Shown one piece after another: positions 21,601 through 33,835 of a stretch of 64,000 nt of DNA (positions within the stretch are counted from its first letter, which is position 1; every line of letters begins with the position of its first letter). The stretch spans positions 39,049,226 through 39,113,225 of the forward strand of contig CAMZMU010000059.1 of NCBI GenBank assembly GCA_947311845.1, written 5' to 3'. The notes under the pieces were generated by a model that worked only from the letters and a program-made list of their open reading frames with translations, ran no database searches and was not told the DNA's origin. The position numbers and the translations under genes were made by a program. This DNA comes from Poa pratensis (Eukaryota > Streptophyta > Magnoliopsida > Poales > Poaceae).

Positions 21601-22020
21601 TATGCGGATCATATAAATATGTACCCACGTACCAAACAGTAAAACTTTTCAAGACTTCTAAGTAACTTTTTATTTTATTTCCTAAAATACCGGGCTCTAT
21701 GTAGAGGGGAGCCAAATTGACGCTCTTAGAGAAAGAATATGATTTTTTCCCCTAAAAAAAGGTGATGATATTATCCAAGGGACTCCAGATTTGCTGAAAC
21801 ATACCAATTCGGACGCCAAATTGGTTAATACAAAGTTTCAAAAAAAAATCTGAAACATTTCAAAAAATAACAAAACAGCTTCGTGTACCACTTTGAATTT
21901 ATGTTTCTCTTCATGCTAAACAATGCGTGTAGTACTCCTGGTGCAAATACAATTGTACGTCGATCACTAATAGCGCTCACCAAATTGGAGGTACCAGTAG
22001 GACGAAATCGTAGACTCCAC
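21601..22020. other. AT-rich sequence without a recognised feature
   Basis: Contains a degenerate AAAAATCTGAAACATTTC motif (about 21840) shared with 21180-21200, so it probably derives from the same repeat family. No gene. Confidence 0.3.
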
Positions 22021-23720
22021 TGTCGACCTAATTATCTCTCGCACGCGTACTAAACGCACAAGGTGCAAAATAAACTGCATCGCAACTGCACGCTACGACT
22101 ACAAACGCCTTATTTCTCCGTGGAAACCCTACGCCCTCTGTCCGTCGTCCGTGCCTACGTAGTACCAACGGCGGAGGCCCTGTCCGGTCTTGTCCGGTGA
22201 CGCCCAGCGCACGTACGAGAGAGAGAATCACGTACGTACGCTGGCCTGCCGCTCACCGGCGCCATGTGCACGCTCTGCTCTGCGCGGCGCGTTCCCGTGC
22301 CGTGCCCCCCAACAATAATTTCGTCCTGCCGTATGGGCGTTCCGCTGCCGCCTCTGACGCCCTCGGCGCCGCTGGCGCCCGGTGGCGTGGCCCCGGCCGA
22401 TCGGCCGCCGCTGCCTGCTCACGTGAGCCCGCCTGCCACTTGGCCTTGAAGGTCAGTGCAGCTTTGCCGCATTCGGCGCCTGCCAGGATGCCACAGACGC
22501 CGTGCAAACTTTCATTGCCGACATGTATCCATCGACGGCATCAAGGCAGCGCACGGGCGGAATCAGGGCAGATAGGCTAGAACTAATTACGAACACCACG
22601 TAAAAAGCGGAGAGATGAAATGCTTGGCCAGGCCCATGAGACGAGACGAGACGAGAGGTAGTACCATATCGGCGACGCCATTAATGGGTCCGAACGAGCT
22701 GGTAGCGCCATGGCAAGCGGCTAGGCGAGGTCGCACGTGTGACGTGTCGACTAGGCAGAGGTGGAGGGGATGGCCCCGTTCGTCGTGGAGGAAGACGGAG
22801 ACGGTCTGAGAGGAAGTATCGAGGTGCGGTGTCGACGTGATGGGGGCACGCACGGTCGGGGCCGCCGCTAGACGTGGATCGATCCGGAAGTTTTCTCGAT
22901 CGAATTGCCCTTTCTGACCGCGACTCCGTGAGTGAGTGAGTGAGTTTTCCGTGTGGTTCGCCGTTGGTAGCACGTTCACGATGAGCCGTCTCCGTCAGTG
23001 TACATTTCGTTTCAGATCATAATTATTTCCTGCTCCAGCTACCGTAGCTGGACTGCTGGAGTATCGTTTGAGGAGATCCGCAGTACGGCCGTAGGATACT
23101 ACTACGTACAAGACGCACCCCAGAGCTCATCATGAACATTGAAAACCTCCTGGATGTAAGAACTTCATGCGTGACACGACGAGACGGGAATGCATAATGA
23201 TGGCTTTTTGACATCAGCTTACGCCTCTCTACCAGTCCTATACGCATCACGTGGACAAAAGCAGTCGTTGCGTGTAACTATACCGGCCGTACCACACGCT
23301 CTGACCAGCGGCGCCGCACCTGCAACTTTTACCGCCAGTATCCACGACCGCATGACGGAAGCCAAGACCAAAGGTAGGATCGTACAGGAGAATCCACGAA
23401 GAAAATAGTAAGTATACTTGTAGGAGCAGGTAGTAGCAGGGTAGGAGCTAGCGGTAGTAGAGCACTACTGTACGGTGGTAGAGCGTAGACAGGTGACCAC
23501 GAAATGGGGGCGTAGGTGCTGCTGCAGCGGGCTAGCTAGGACTACTCTGGTTTAGGCCTTGCGTGCCGTCTAGAGAGGAGGTTGGCCGCCCGATGAGGGA
23601 AGGACAAAGCGTGGGCAGGTCGCGCTCGCACGGGTGGGTGTCCCAGACCAGGCCCGCTCGTGCGGATGCAGCTCCGGCTTGCCGTGCCTACCCGGCTACC
23701 CCTATGGATGGTACCGAGCC
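22021..23720. other. GC-rich low-copy-like island, no convincing coding sequence
   Basis: Composition changes sharply from the AT-rich flanks. There are G-box/ABRE-like elements (CGCACGTGTGACGTGTC at about 22731), GA-type microsatellites (GAGACGAGACGAGACGAG near 22639, GAGTGAGTGAGTGAGT near 22930) and CG-rich stretches. Short open frames such as 22264-22449 plus lack recognisable domains. It could be a promoter or first-exon region of a gene decayed or absent from this window. Confidence 0.3.
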
Positions 23721-24158
23721 AAATTTAAAGGGAACCAAACGTAACACAAAATCATACAGTAGAAAGCATAGTTTCAAGGCTAACTGCTACGATTCCTAGC
23801 TAAATTCCTACTCGGAAGCAGTGTAAAGCCACGCGACGGCGTGCTGCTAACCTGCTGGGGCACCACCGAGCATATCACTTTCCTCTTTATCGGCAAAAAC
23901 TCATTTGGATGAGTACCAGTAGATGTGATTAGCAATAGTGATGCATGACGCAACAGACGCAAGGACCTTTTGACCATCTGTTTCCTTTTCTTTGCTCTTC
24001 CTTGGGATCGCCGGCCCAACTCCAAGTTTTCGGCTAAGGCCTAGTGGCTATGTGACCAGAGACATGCTTCACATTACTTTAGGCCCTGTAGATTCACGTG
24101 TCCGATATTGTGAAACAGCCTAGGTAAAGTGTTGGCCCAACAGGTGCTCGAAATTATA

Positions 24159-24288
24159 CTCACTTTTATCCGTAATTATTGTCGCCAGTCGTTTAGGATT
24201 TTGTACAAGCGTAGTATTCTTCTCACGATAGTTAAAATCGGACGTTCTCAAAAAAAAAAAAAAAAAGTTAAAATCGGACCGGAGGGAG
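24159..24288. mobile_element. Degenerate Stowaway-type MITE
   Basis: The right end CCGGAGGGAG is followed by TA (24289-24290). The left end CTCACTTTTATCCGTAATTA is preceded by TA (24157-24158). The arms resemble the CTCCCTCCG Stowaway terminus, the left one diverged. An A17 run and a duplicated GTTAAAATCGGAC sit inside. Non-coding. Confidence 0.5.
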
Positions 24289-24290
24289 TA

Positions 24291-25508
24291 GGTTTTCCTG
24301 TATGGTCTTAACCACAAAATCTCCAACCAAAAAATCAACCTTATCGAGCTCACATTGCGCTCCACCCGTTAATTTCTTCTTTCTCGGGCCTCATCCCGGA
24401 TGTCTTCTTACTCCTCACTTGTGGCATCAAAAAAAAAATGGGATAAGAACAAGAGAGGGATAAACACAAGGTTACAATGATAGATCTCAACAAATTATAC
24501 AAAAAAAACTCGGCGAGATGAGCAATTTAGGGTTATGACTGTGTGGAAGACTGTGATGAAGAACACGTGTGTCTCCATTGTTATGTCCCATATGTTTGGT
24601 TACTTCTTCCGCTGTAAATGTTTCCTTTGTATAAGCGTAGGTTCTGGGAGTTCTCTTAGAGTACGGGAAGACCTCCATGTCTTTGTACGTTATGTCTGCG
24701 TGAGATCTTTAATATTTTCTCATCCCACATACGTTATCTTGAGAGTTGTCCGGGTGTTGCACGACAGGTTAGGTCGGCCGCGTCTTAGGGCACGCCCTGG
24801 TGACCTTTGATGTCATGACATGGATTACTACATGTTAGTATGATGTAGAGATCCTACCCGACCCCACATATCGTTGAATATACCCCAAACAACATCCATA
24901 CTGAAGTGTATGGCTTCTTCCGAGTTGTCAACCATATCGATGCGCCGAGTTCATCTCGCTCATATCCCATGGCAGCTTAGAGTTTTTTGCTGGTGTTGTG
25001 TCCTAGAGTCGAACTCGGTAAGGCCGACTCAACGTTGTACACTAGTACACAGCATGACACTTAGGATAACCACATCTAAAACGACTGCGAAAAAACTCAA
25101 AGTTATTCATAGTTGTGCTTGGCCGATGGGACCTGTCAGAGATGGGCCACAGCTGAGTTATATACATTAGTTACAGAAAAAATCACCTGTCTATTGCTCA
25201 TAATACCAGAAACAAAGTTATCTGTCAAATAGTGTGCGATGTGAGGCTCGAATGGTATATTACATTTACGGAAAATTGTTGGCACTAAAAATGGACGTGT
25301 TGTTGGCACTGAGAAACTCGCCCTTGTTCCTCTTGTGTACCATTTTTCTTTCTCCTATCATTCGTGTTTGCCATGCCAAGAACATGACCTTGTCGGGAGA
25401 TTGAGGGCGTACATCTCCCACCCCGCTGGTGCCAGGTCAACTCTGCCGCTTGTCAAATATGTATGCTGAAGTTGGAGAAACGTGAGCCGTCTCGTGTTGG
25501 GTTCAAAA
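24291..25508. other. Intergenic sequence, nothing supported
   Basis: No LTR, TIR or protein motif recognised. It ends at an abrupt junction (25508/25509) with the gag-side piece of an LTR element, where a truncation or recombination breakpoint must lie. Confidence 0.3.
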
Positions 25509-26025
25509 TATAACATCTTCCAAGGTGATCTCATTTTTAATGTTACTAACAGGTGGTGTTCCTACTAGGCTCTCAATAATATAACTAGCTTCCAACGTAG
25601 GGGTACCAAGAAAGTTACCTCCCGTCAAAGTATCCAAGACATATCCATACCAGCTAGTTATGCCAACATAAAAATTTCTAAGCAGGATCATAGTGGAATA
25701 TTTTTTAGCACGCCTACGATGAGCATCGCTGATTCTATACCAAGCATCTTTCAAACTTTCTCCACTTTGTTGCTTAAAAGATCGAACCTCAACTTCAGGA
25801 ACCAAAACATGATGAGCCGAACCAGACATGATAACTAACAGAAAACAAAACTGAAAATAAACTAAATGCAAGTAACTAATTTTTTTGTGTTCTTGATAAT
25901 TGAAAGCAAACAAGATAAAATAAAATAAACTAAGCAAGACAAAAACAAAGTAAAGAGATTGGAAGCGTGAAACTCCCCTTGCAGAAGACTGCTGTCTCCC
26001 CGGCAACGGCGCCAGAAAAATAGCT
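25509..26025 (-). mobile_element. Extra PBS and 5' gag piece beyond the 3' LTR of the LTR element
   Basis: This 517-bp segment is nearly identical to 30710-31224. It holds the primer-binding site complement (25997-26014) and the first ~107 codons of gag on the minus strand. Its ATG is at 25829-25827 (MSGSAHHVLVPEVEVRSF, then QQSGESLKDAWYRISDAHRR), with the frame open to the break at 25509. It lies where host DNA and a TSD should be, directly after the 3' LTR. It therefore belongs to a second, otherwise deleted, element unit sharing this LTR. Confidence 0.85.
25997..26014 (-). promoter_or_regulatory. Primer-binding site, extra unit
   Basis: The minus strand reads TGGCGCCGTTGCCGGGGA, 11 bases after the LTR end. 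The same site in the main element is at 31196-31213. This PBS is typical of several Triticeae Gypsy families. Confidence 0.75.
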
Positions 26026-27616
26026 TGATGACGTGAAACACACGTTCGTTGGGAGACCCCAAGAGGAAGGTATGATGTAGTCAGCAGCAAGTTTTCCCTC
26101 AGAAAGAAACCAAGGTTATCGAACCAGTAGGAGCAGCAACTCTTCAGAAGGTTGTCAACGGCGCCAGAAAAATAGCTGTCGCAGGGAGTCTGGACTGTTG
26201 ACGTGGAATCTGCACACAACACAATCAAACTACTTTGCCCCAACGAAACAGTGAGGTTGTCAATCTCACTGGCTTGCTGAAAACAAAGGATTAAACGTAT
26301 GGTGTGGAAAATGAGTATTAAATTGCAGAGAATGAAAAAGGAACAGTTTGCAGTTTGTGGTTGTTTAATCAGTGTAAAAGAATGGACCGGGGTCCACAGT
26401 TCACTAGTGGTGTCTCTCCATAAAAGATAACTAACATGTTGGGTGAACAAATTACAGCTGGGCAATTGACGAATAGTGAGCGCATGACAATGCATATACA
26501 TGACATGTTGACTACTATGATATTTAATTGGGCATTACGACATAATACATAGATCGTTATCCAACAGCATCTATGACTAATAATCCACCGCCGGGTTGTC
26601 ATCCGAGTCCCCCGTTGGTATTAAGTTGCAAGCAACGGATAATTGCATTAAGTAAAGTGCGTAATGTAAACAAACACATATCCGTGGACATAGCATCGTT
26701 AGGTTATCCCTAGTGGCAACAGCACATCCACAACCTTAGAACTTTCTGTCACTGTCCCAGGTTAAACGGAGACATGAACCCACTATCTAGCATAAATACT
26801 CTCTCTTGGAGTTACAAGCATCTACTTGGCCAAAGCATCTACGAGTAACGGAAAGCATGCAAGATCTTAAATAACATATAAGATAGATTGATAATCAACT
26901 TGACATAATATTCAATATTCATCGGATCCCAGCAAACACAACATGTAGCATTACAATAATATGATCTTGATCATGTAGGGCAGCTCACAAGATCTAAACA
27001 TGATGGCACAAAGTGGAGAGACAACCATCTAGCTACTGCTATGGACCCGTAGTCCAAGGATGAACTACTCACGCATCACTCCGGAGGCAGGCATGGCGAT
27101 GTAGAAGCCTCCGGTGACGATTCCCCTCTCCGGCAGGGTGCCGGGAAGAGGTTCTGAACCCTCCCGAGCTAGGGTTGACGACGGCGGCGTCTCTGGAACT
27201 TTTCGTGGATATTTGCTCAGGTACTTAGGGTTTTCGCGTCGGGGGGAATAAGTAGGCGAAAGGGCGGCGGCTGCGGACCCCCGAGGGGCCCACACCACCC
27301 AGGGCGCGGCAGAGGGGGGCCCGCGCCCTGGCGTGGGGCCCTGGTGGCCCTCCTCTGCTGCTCCTTCGCTCCGTCAGGCGTGTTCTGGAAAAATAGGCAC
27401 CCCCGTGTAGTTTCGTCCAATTCCGAGAATATTTCCAGACTAGCTTTTCTGGAATACAAAAACAGCAGAAAACAGGAACTGGCACTTCGGCATCTTGTTA
27501 ATAGGTTAGTCCCAAAAAATGTATAAAAGTGATATAAAGTAGATGCAAAACATGTAGCAATTGGTATAAAACAAGCATGGAACATCAAAAATTATAGATA
27601 CGTTTGAGACGTATCA
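26026..27616 (-). repeat. 3' LTR of the pol-less LTR element (shared LTR)
   Basis: The 1591-bp direct repeat of 31225-32817 differs by only a few bases and small indels. On the minus strand it starts TGATACGTCTCAAACGTATC and ends CATCA. A polypurine tract (AAGCTTGGGGATGC on the minus strand, 27617-27630) precedes it, which marks it as the 3' LTR. High similarity to its partner indicates a recent insertion. Long open frames inside (for example the N-terminal part of the frame ending at 25503) are LTR read-through, not genes. Confidence 0.9.
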
Positions 27617-27630
27617 GCATCCCCAAGCTT

Positions 27631-30343
27631 AGTTCCTACTCGTCCTCGAGTAGGTAAACGATAAAAACAAATAATTTTTGAGGTGACATGCTACTATCAT
27701 AATCTTGATCATATAATATTGCAAGGCACATGTAAATGAATGAAGTGATCCAAGTCAATGGTCTATAATTTGCTACAAATAGATAATGAGTAAACAATGA
27801 ATCACACAAGCTAAACGTTTTCATGAATAGTACTTTCGAGACAAGCATCAAACAGTTTTGCATAAGTGTTAACTCATAAAGCAATAGTTTCTAACAAAAG
27901 GTATTTAATCAACACAAAGGAAGAATTTAGTTTCAGCATTTGCTTCAACTTTCAACATATTTATCTCATGGATATTGTCAACACAAAGTAGTATAACAAG
28001 TCCAATACATTGCATATAACGCATGTTGTAACAAAGTTGACACTAGTGTTTGCTTGTGGAAGACAGAAAGAATAGGAAAACTGACTCAACATAAAAGTAA
28101 AAGAAAGGCCCTTCGCAGAGGGAAGCAGGGATTAAATCATGTGCTAGAGCTTTTAGGTTTTTGAAAGCATATAGAGATTGCATAAAATATTTGATACTCC
28201 TCCCAACCTTGCTAACACAAGCCATGGCTAACCGAATCCTCGGGTGCCTTCCATCAATCACATACCATGGAGGAGTATCTATTTTTGAGAGGTGTTTGTT
28301 AATTGTCAACGAATGGTAGCGGGTGAGAACAGTATTCTACCTGTCGAACGGACTTTTAAGAGCGGCTCCCATGAAGGACGTTATTTCTACCAGCAAGGCA
28401 GATCATCCCTCTTTCTCTTTGGTTTACACACATTCAGGTATTTCACTGTTTGTCATTGCTTACTGATGAATCAGGGCAAAAGTGTGAAGAGAATTAATTG
28501 GTTAAAGTTGTAATTAATTGGGACTGGGCACCCCGTTGCCAGCTCTTTTTGCAAGTTATTGGATAAGCGGATGTATATGCCACTAGTCCAGGTGTAAAAG
28601 TCCACTCGACAAATAGAATAAAGAATAACCACACTAATTCCTCATGAGCTAGTAAACATTGACACAAAAAGGGAATAATAACATTTTGAATAATTTAAAG
28701 GTAGCACATGAAAAATTTACTTGGAGTGGCAAGGAAATACCACATATAGGTAGTTATGGTGGACACAAATGGCATGGATTTTGGCTCAAGGATTTGGATG
28801 CACGAGAAGCATTCCCTCTCAGTACAGAGTTTAGGCTAGCAAGGTTATGTAAGCAAACAAGAATATCAACCCGTACACCAAGTTTTATATGACAAACATA
28901 TTGCAAACGTTATAAGACTTCATACCGTCTTCCTTGTTAACCAAACCCTGTTATTAGAAAATATCTAGACCTTAGAGTACCACCGATGCAAACCAAATTT
29001 TCAACAAGCTTTACGGTAGTTCTTCACTAATAGGCTTAACTCATGTGATGCACAATTTAATCATGATCTACTTGTTAACTCAAAACAATTGACAAGCATC
29101 AAGTTATCCATTTTAGTGATCTACAAGATTAAGCAAGTTTTTCCTTATACCAATTACCACATGCAACATTTTCTGAACCAACCAAACACCAATCAATTTA
29201 TTTCATCAACTCTCCAAACAAATATAAGTGAAGCAAGAGAGTACTTTCTACAAAAGAAAGCTAATAGCTCTGACAAGAGATACATGAAAACAAGAGCTAA
29301 AAGCTGAACAGCGCTAGATATGAATACTCAACAAATATAAGTGAAGAATAGGAGTATTCTCATGAAAAAGCGGAGCGTGTCTCTCTCCCAATCAAGAATG
29401 CTAGGGTCCAGTCAAGCTTTATTGAAAATAAAATGCAATACTGAAAATAAAAAGCACACAGACGCTCCAAGAAAAGCACATATGATGTGAAAGAATTAAA
29501 ATATAGTTTCACTAGAGATGACCTGATAATTTTGACGATGAAGAAGGGGATGCCCAAGCTTAGACGCTTGAGTCTTCTTGAAATATGCTGGGGAGATCCA
29601 TGGGAGCCTCCCCAAGCTTAAGCTCTTCACTCTTCTTGATCCTATTATATCATCCTTCTCTCTTGACCCTTGAAAACTTCCGTCACACCAAACTCAAAGT
29701 AGATCTCATTAGAGGGTTAGTGCATAATCAAAAATTCACATGTTCTGTAAAGACGCAATATGATTTGTTACTTTAAACATTAGCTACAGCCACTGATGTT
29801 ATGTGAAGCTCTTCCACCCAAAAAAGAATTTCACTCAACACTAGTAAAAGAGAGAATGCGAAAAATAAAAAGGCATAATCTGTCTAAAACAGAACAGTCC
29901 GCAAAGACGAATTTTTTCGAGGCACTTACGACGCTCAGATCGAGAAACTCTGAACTAATGAAAGTTTCAGACATTCATAAAGATTACGCACAAAAATTTC
30001 AGATTTTTTAACAATCTGGTGATTTTAGGAATTTCGTACAGTGAACAGCAAAAATCTGTTTCTGCGCAGCAATCAAAATTAAGCATCATCTTATCATTAG
30101 AGGCTACTCTTGGCACAACAATGCGAGAAAATAAAGATACAAAGGAGTTGCTACAGAAGTAAACAAACTCCTTGACTCAATAAAAGAAAAATTGCAGAAA
30201 AATAAAATGGGTTGCCTCCCATAAGCGCTTTTCTTTAACGCCTTTTAGCTAGGCACAAAGCATGCATCAAGTATTACCAAGTGAAGAAAGGTCTAATTCA
30301 TCAAAAGCTTCATCAAGAACAGGGTTTGTCACACTAGGACTTT
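27631..30343 (-). other. Internal non-coding region of the pol-less LTR element
   Basis: This is AT-rich, with only short frames on both strands and no retroviral-type domain. Several CCCCAAGCTTA-type motifs (27621, about 29550, about 29609) recur. It replaces the pol region of an autonomous element. Confidence 0.6.
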
Positions 30344-31028
30344 TCAGTTTACGTAATTCTTGGGAAGAAAATTTAAATAGACCATTATGTGACTTACCCT
30401 CAAGCTCATTGAACACGTTATCCGTTTTAAACACACCGTGGGTTTTGGTTTAGAAATTTTTGGAACATACATAAATTTTTGCTTTCTCCCCACAAAAGCC
30501 TTTTGCCTTTTAGTTTTAATAGAGGTAAAAGTAGAACTTATTACATCCATAGCCTCCTCTAATTCACCAATCCTAAGATTTTGATTATCTTGAATAGTAC
30601 TAGTTTCTAAAACAGCAATTCTTTCATTAATGGTTCCCAGTGATTCATCAACTTTGCTAGTACTATCAAGGAGATTTGGCAAATTTTTCTCTATAGACTC
30701 CAATTTCTTTATAACATCTTCCAAGGTGATCTCATTTTTAATGTTACTAACAGGTGGTGTTCCTACTAGGCTCTCAATAATATAACTAGCTTCCAACGCA
30801 GGGTACCAAGAAAGTTACCTCCCGTCAAAGTGTCCAAGACATATCTATACCAGCTAGTTATGCCAACATAAAAATTTCTAAGCAGGATCATAGTGGAATA
30901 TTTTTTAGCACCCTACGATGAGCATCGCTGATTCTATACCAAGCATCTTTCAAACTTTCTCCACTTTGTTGCTTAAAAGATCGAACCTCAACTTCAGGAA
31001 CCAAAACATGATGAGCCGAACCAGACAT
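30344..31028 (-). pseudogene. gag of the pol-less LTR element (two frameshifts)
   Basis: The minus-strand ATG is at 31028-31026 (MSGSAHHVLVPEV). The frame shows the retrotransposon gag block FKQQSGESLKDAWYRISDAH, then breaks near 30911, where one base is missing compared with the copy at 25709. A second break near 30803 (GGGG to GGG against the other copy) precedes the frame EASYIIESLVGTPPVSN, which runs to a stop at 30344. The distal part is a predicted coiled coil (KKLESIEKNLPNLLDSTSKV, ERIAVLETSTIQ). Gag would form the capsid particle. The sister piece at 25509-25829 keeps the intact frame across both sites. Confidence 0.8.
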
Positions 31029-31224
31029 GATAACTAACAGAAAACAAAACTGAAAATAAACTAAATGCAAGTAACTAATTTTTTTGTGTTTTTGATAATT
31101 GAAAGCAAACAAGATAAAATAAAATAAACTAAGCAAGACAAAAACAAAGTAAAGAGATTGGAAGCGTGAAACTCCCCTTGCAGAAGACTGCTGTCTCCCC
31201 GGCAACGGCGCCAGAAAAATAGCT

Positions 31225-32817
31225 TGATGACGTGAAACACACGTTCGTTGGGAGACCCCAAGAGGAAGGTATGATGTAGTCAGCAGCAAGTTTTCCCTCA
31301 GAAAGAAACCAAGGTTATCGAACCAGTAGGAGCAGCAACTCTTCAGAAGGTTGTCAACGGCGCCAGAAAAATAGCTGTCACAGGGAGTCTGGACTGTTGA
31401 CGTGGAATCTGCACACAACACAATCAAACTACTTTGCCCCAACGAAACAGTGAGGTTGTCAATCTCACTGGCTTGCTGAAAACAAAGGATTAAACGTATG
31501 GTGTGGAAAATGAGTATTAAATTGCAGAGAATGAAAAAGGAACAGTTTGCAGTTTGTGGTTGTTTAATCAGTGTAAAAGAATGGACCGGGGTCCACAGTT
31601 CACTAGTGGTGTCTCTCCATAAAAGATAACTAACATGTTGGGTGAACAAATTACAGCTGGGCAATTGACGAATAGTGAGCGCATGACAATGCATATACAT
31701 GACATGTTGACTACTATGATATTTAATTGGGCATTACGACATAATACATAGATCGTTATCCAACAGCATCTATGACTAATAATCCACCGCCGGGTTGTCA
31801 TCCGAGTCCCCCGTTGGTATTAAGTTGCAAGCAACGGATAATTGCATTAAGTAAAGTGCGTAATGTAAACAAACACATATCCGTGGACATAGCATCGTTA
31901 GGTTATCCCTAGTGGCAACAGCACATCCACAACCTTAGAACTTTCTGTCACTGTCCCAGGTTAAACGGAGACATGAACCCACTATCTAGCATAAATACTC
32001 TCTCTTGGAGTTACAAGCATCTACTTGGCCAAAGCATCTACGAGTAACGGAAAGCATGCAAGATCTTAAATAACATATAAGATAGATTGATAATCAACTT
32101 GACATAATATTCAATATTCATCGGATCCCAGCAAACACAACATGTAGCATTACAATAATATGATCTTGATCATGTAGGGCAGCTCACAAGATCTAAACAT
32201 GATGGCACAAAGTGGAGAGACAACCATCTAGCTACTGCTATGGACCCGTAGTCCAAGGATGAACTACTCACGCATCACTCCGGAGGCAGGCATGGCGATG
32301 TAGAAGCCTCCGGTGACGATTCCCCTCTCCGGCAGGGTGCCGGGAAGAGGTTCTGAACCCTCCCGAGCTAGGGTTGACGACGGCGGCGTCTCTGGAACTT
32401 TTCGTGGATATTTGCTCAGGTACTTAGGGTTTTCGCGTCGGGGGGAATAAGTAGGCGAAAGGGCGGCGGCTGCGGACCCCCGAGGGGCCCACACCACCCC
32501 AGGGCGCGGCAGAGGGGGCCCGCGCCCTGGCGTGTGGGGCCCTGGTGGCCCTCCTCTGCTGCTCCTTCGCTCCGTCAGGCGTGTTCTGGAAAAATAGGCA
32601 CCCCCGTGTAGTTTCGTCCAATTCCGAGAATATTTCCAGACTAGCTTTTCTGGAATACAAAAACAGCAGAAAACAGGAACTGGCACTTCGGCATCTTGTT
32701 AATAGGTTAGTCCCAAAAAATGTATAAAAGTGATATAAAGTAGATGCAAAACATGTAGCAATTGGTATAAAACAAGCATGGAATATCAAAAATTATAGAT
32801 ACGTTTGAGACGTATCA
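31225..32817 (-). repeat. 5' LTR of the pol-less LTR element
   Basis: 1593 bp, TG...CA ended, near-identical to 26026-27616 at a constant offset of about 5.2 kb. It is followed on the right by TACATCCGTATTTAGACAA, a Stowaway-like sequence. Confidence 0.9.
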
Positions 32818-32867
32818 TACATCCGTATTTAGACAATTTCAAGTCAACAATTTTTGGGCGGATGGAT
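32818..32867. mobile_element. Half of a Stowaway-type MITE interrupted by the LTR element
   Basis: TACATCCGTATTTAGACAA followed by CAATTTTTGGGCGGATGGA and TTA matches the distal half of Triticeae Stowaway MITEs (whose end is usually GGGACGGAGGGAGTA), diverged. The proximal half is not found on the other side of the LTR complex (left of 25509). Confidence 0.5.
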
Positions 32868-33835
32868 TAATTGCTAATCTTTTGCTATATTTTTCATGCC
32901 AATTTACATCATTTTTATTGGACTAACCTATTAACCTAGGGTCAAATGCTAGTTCCACTGATTAACCTATTTTCATTCCAATATACATCATTTGTATCGG
33001 ACTAACCTATTAACCTATTAATGGTGTTTTCTATTTGTTTTGGCATCGCATAATATACCGCCAGAAGGCCCTAGGTGGGCCCCGTAGCGAAGTGGAGTCT
33101 TTATCTATGGTTTTGATAATTAAGGACAATTCCTATGGAAAATATATTTTCACTGAATTATACTTGAAGGACTTGTCCATGCGAAATGCTTGGAGTCAAT
33201 GTATTGGATTCAAGTCTTGATGAAATGAAGATGATGAAATGGAATGATTATTTGGCTTCAAGATCATCGATTTATATGGATTTATTTGATATGATTAAGA
33301 ATAATAATAAGTGATGACCAACATGTTATTCGAGGGTTACCCGAAATTGATCATGAGAGAGTTGAGCATTCCACTCGAAACTAATAAAATAACACCACGA
33401 GACTGGTAAAATAGAAACCCTATCAAGGTCATACATTTGCCTTCTGCATTCCACTTGATTTAGATGATGACGATGTTGATCGTTCCGCTCCACTCGGTAA
33501 AGACTCACAAATATCTCCCCCATGGTACTGTTATAAGGAAATCCTCTTACAGGACCATCTTCACTTGGCCATTATTTTCAAATGGATTGCAACTTTCAAG
33601 TATAGGGACCTTTTCGAGATGCTTCATTCTGAACTTGCACTTCTCAACAATGATTACAATCACCATTGGGCTGGAGATAAGGCTAGTGGCTGAACGCCCA
33701 GGTGGAATCTCCATGTTGCAGTTGATCAAGGGTGGATAAAGAGGAAAGTCCGGTTGGTTTGTGTTATGCCTGCTTTTTCTCAAATGGACAGTTGACAAAG
33801 ATTTCAAAAAAACCTTGGAGTGACCTTAGCATTAG
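32868..33835. repeat. Repeat fragments related to the solo LTR at 35507-39923
   Basis: 33385-33590 (AAATAGAAACCCTATCAAGG and following) resembles 39280-39480 in the same orientation. 33105-33250 resembles the reverse complement of about 39740-39905 (GGTTTTGATAATTAAGGACA). These are decayed pieces of the same LTR family in rearranged order. No gene. Confidence 0.45.

Larger units (their letters stand above)
26026..32817 (-). mobile_element. Non-autonomous (pol-less) Gypsy-like LTR retrotransposon
   Basis: Two near-identical 1.59-kb LTRs surround a 3.6-kb interior with PBS (31196-31213), a gag remnant (30344-31028) and a polypurine tract (27617-27630). No protease, RT or integrase motif appears in 27631-30340. 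The interior contains family hallmarks such as the complement of GGGAGGCAACCCATTTTATT near 30207. The right edge interrupts a Stowaway-like sequence (32818-32867). The left edge has no TSD because the PBS+gag piece follows. It would depend on an autonomous relative for enzymes. Confidence 0.88.

Noticed and set aside
22264..22449. Small Cys/Pro-rich frame starting MCTLCSARR
   Set aside because: Short, in a GC-rich island, with no family resemblance and no splice or promoter evidence tied to it.
25830..26501. Upstream half of the 332-codon minus-strand frame
   Set aside because: It lies within the LTR and leader of the LTR element. Only the part after MSGSAHH matches gag. The same frame is duplicated in the other LTR.
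26026..32817. Segmental duplication of a host gene pair
   Set aside because: The 1.59-kb direct repeats have TG...CA ends, PBS and polypurine tract, so they are LTRs.
33464..33807. Open frames near 33.5-33.8 kb on both strands
   Set aside because: They lie in fragments related to the solo-LTR family and show no domain.
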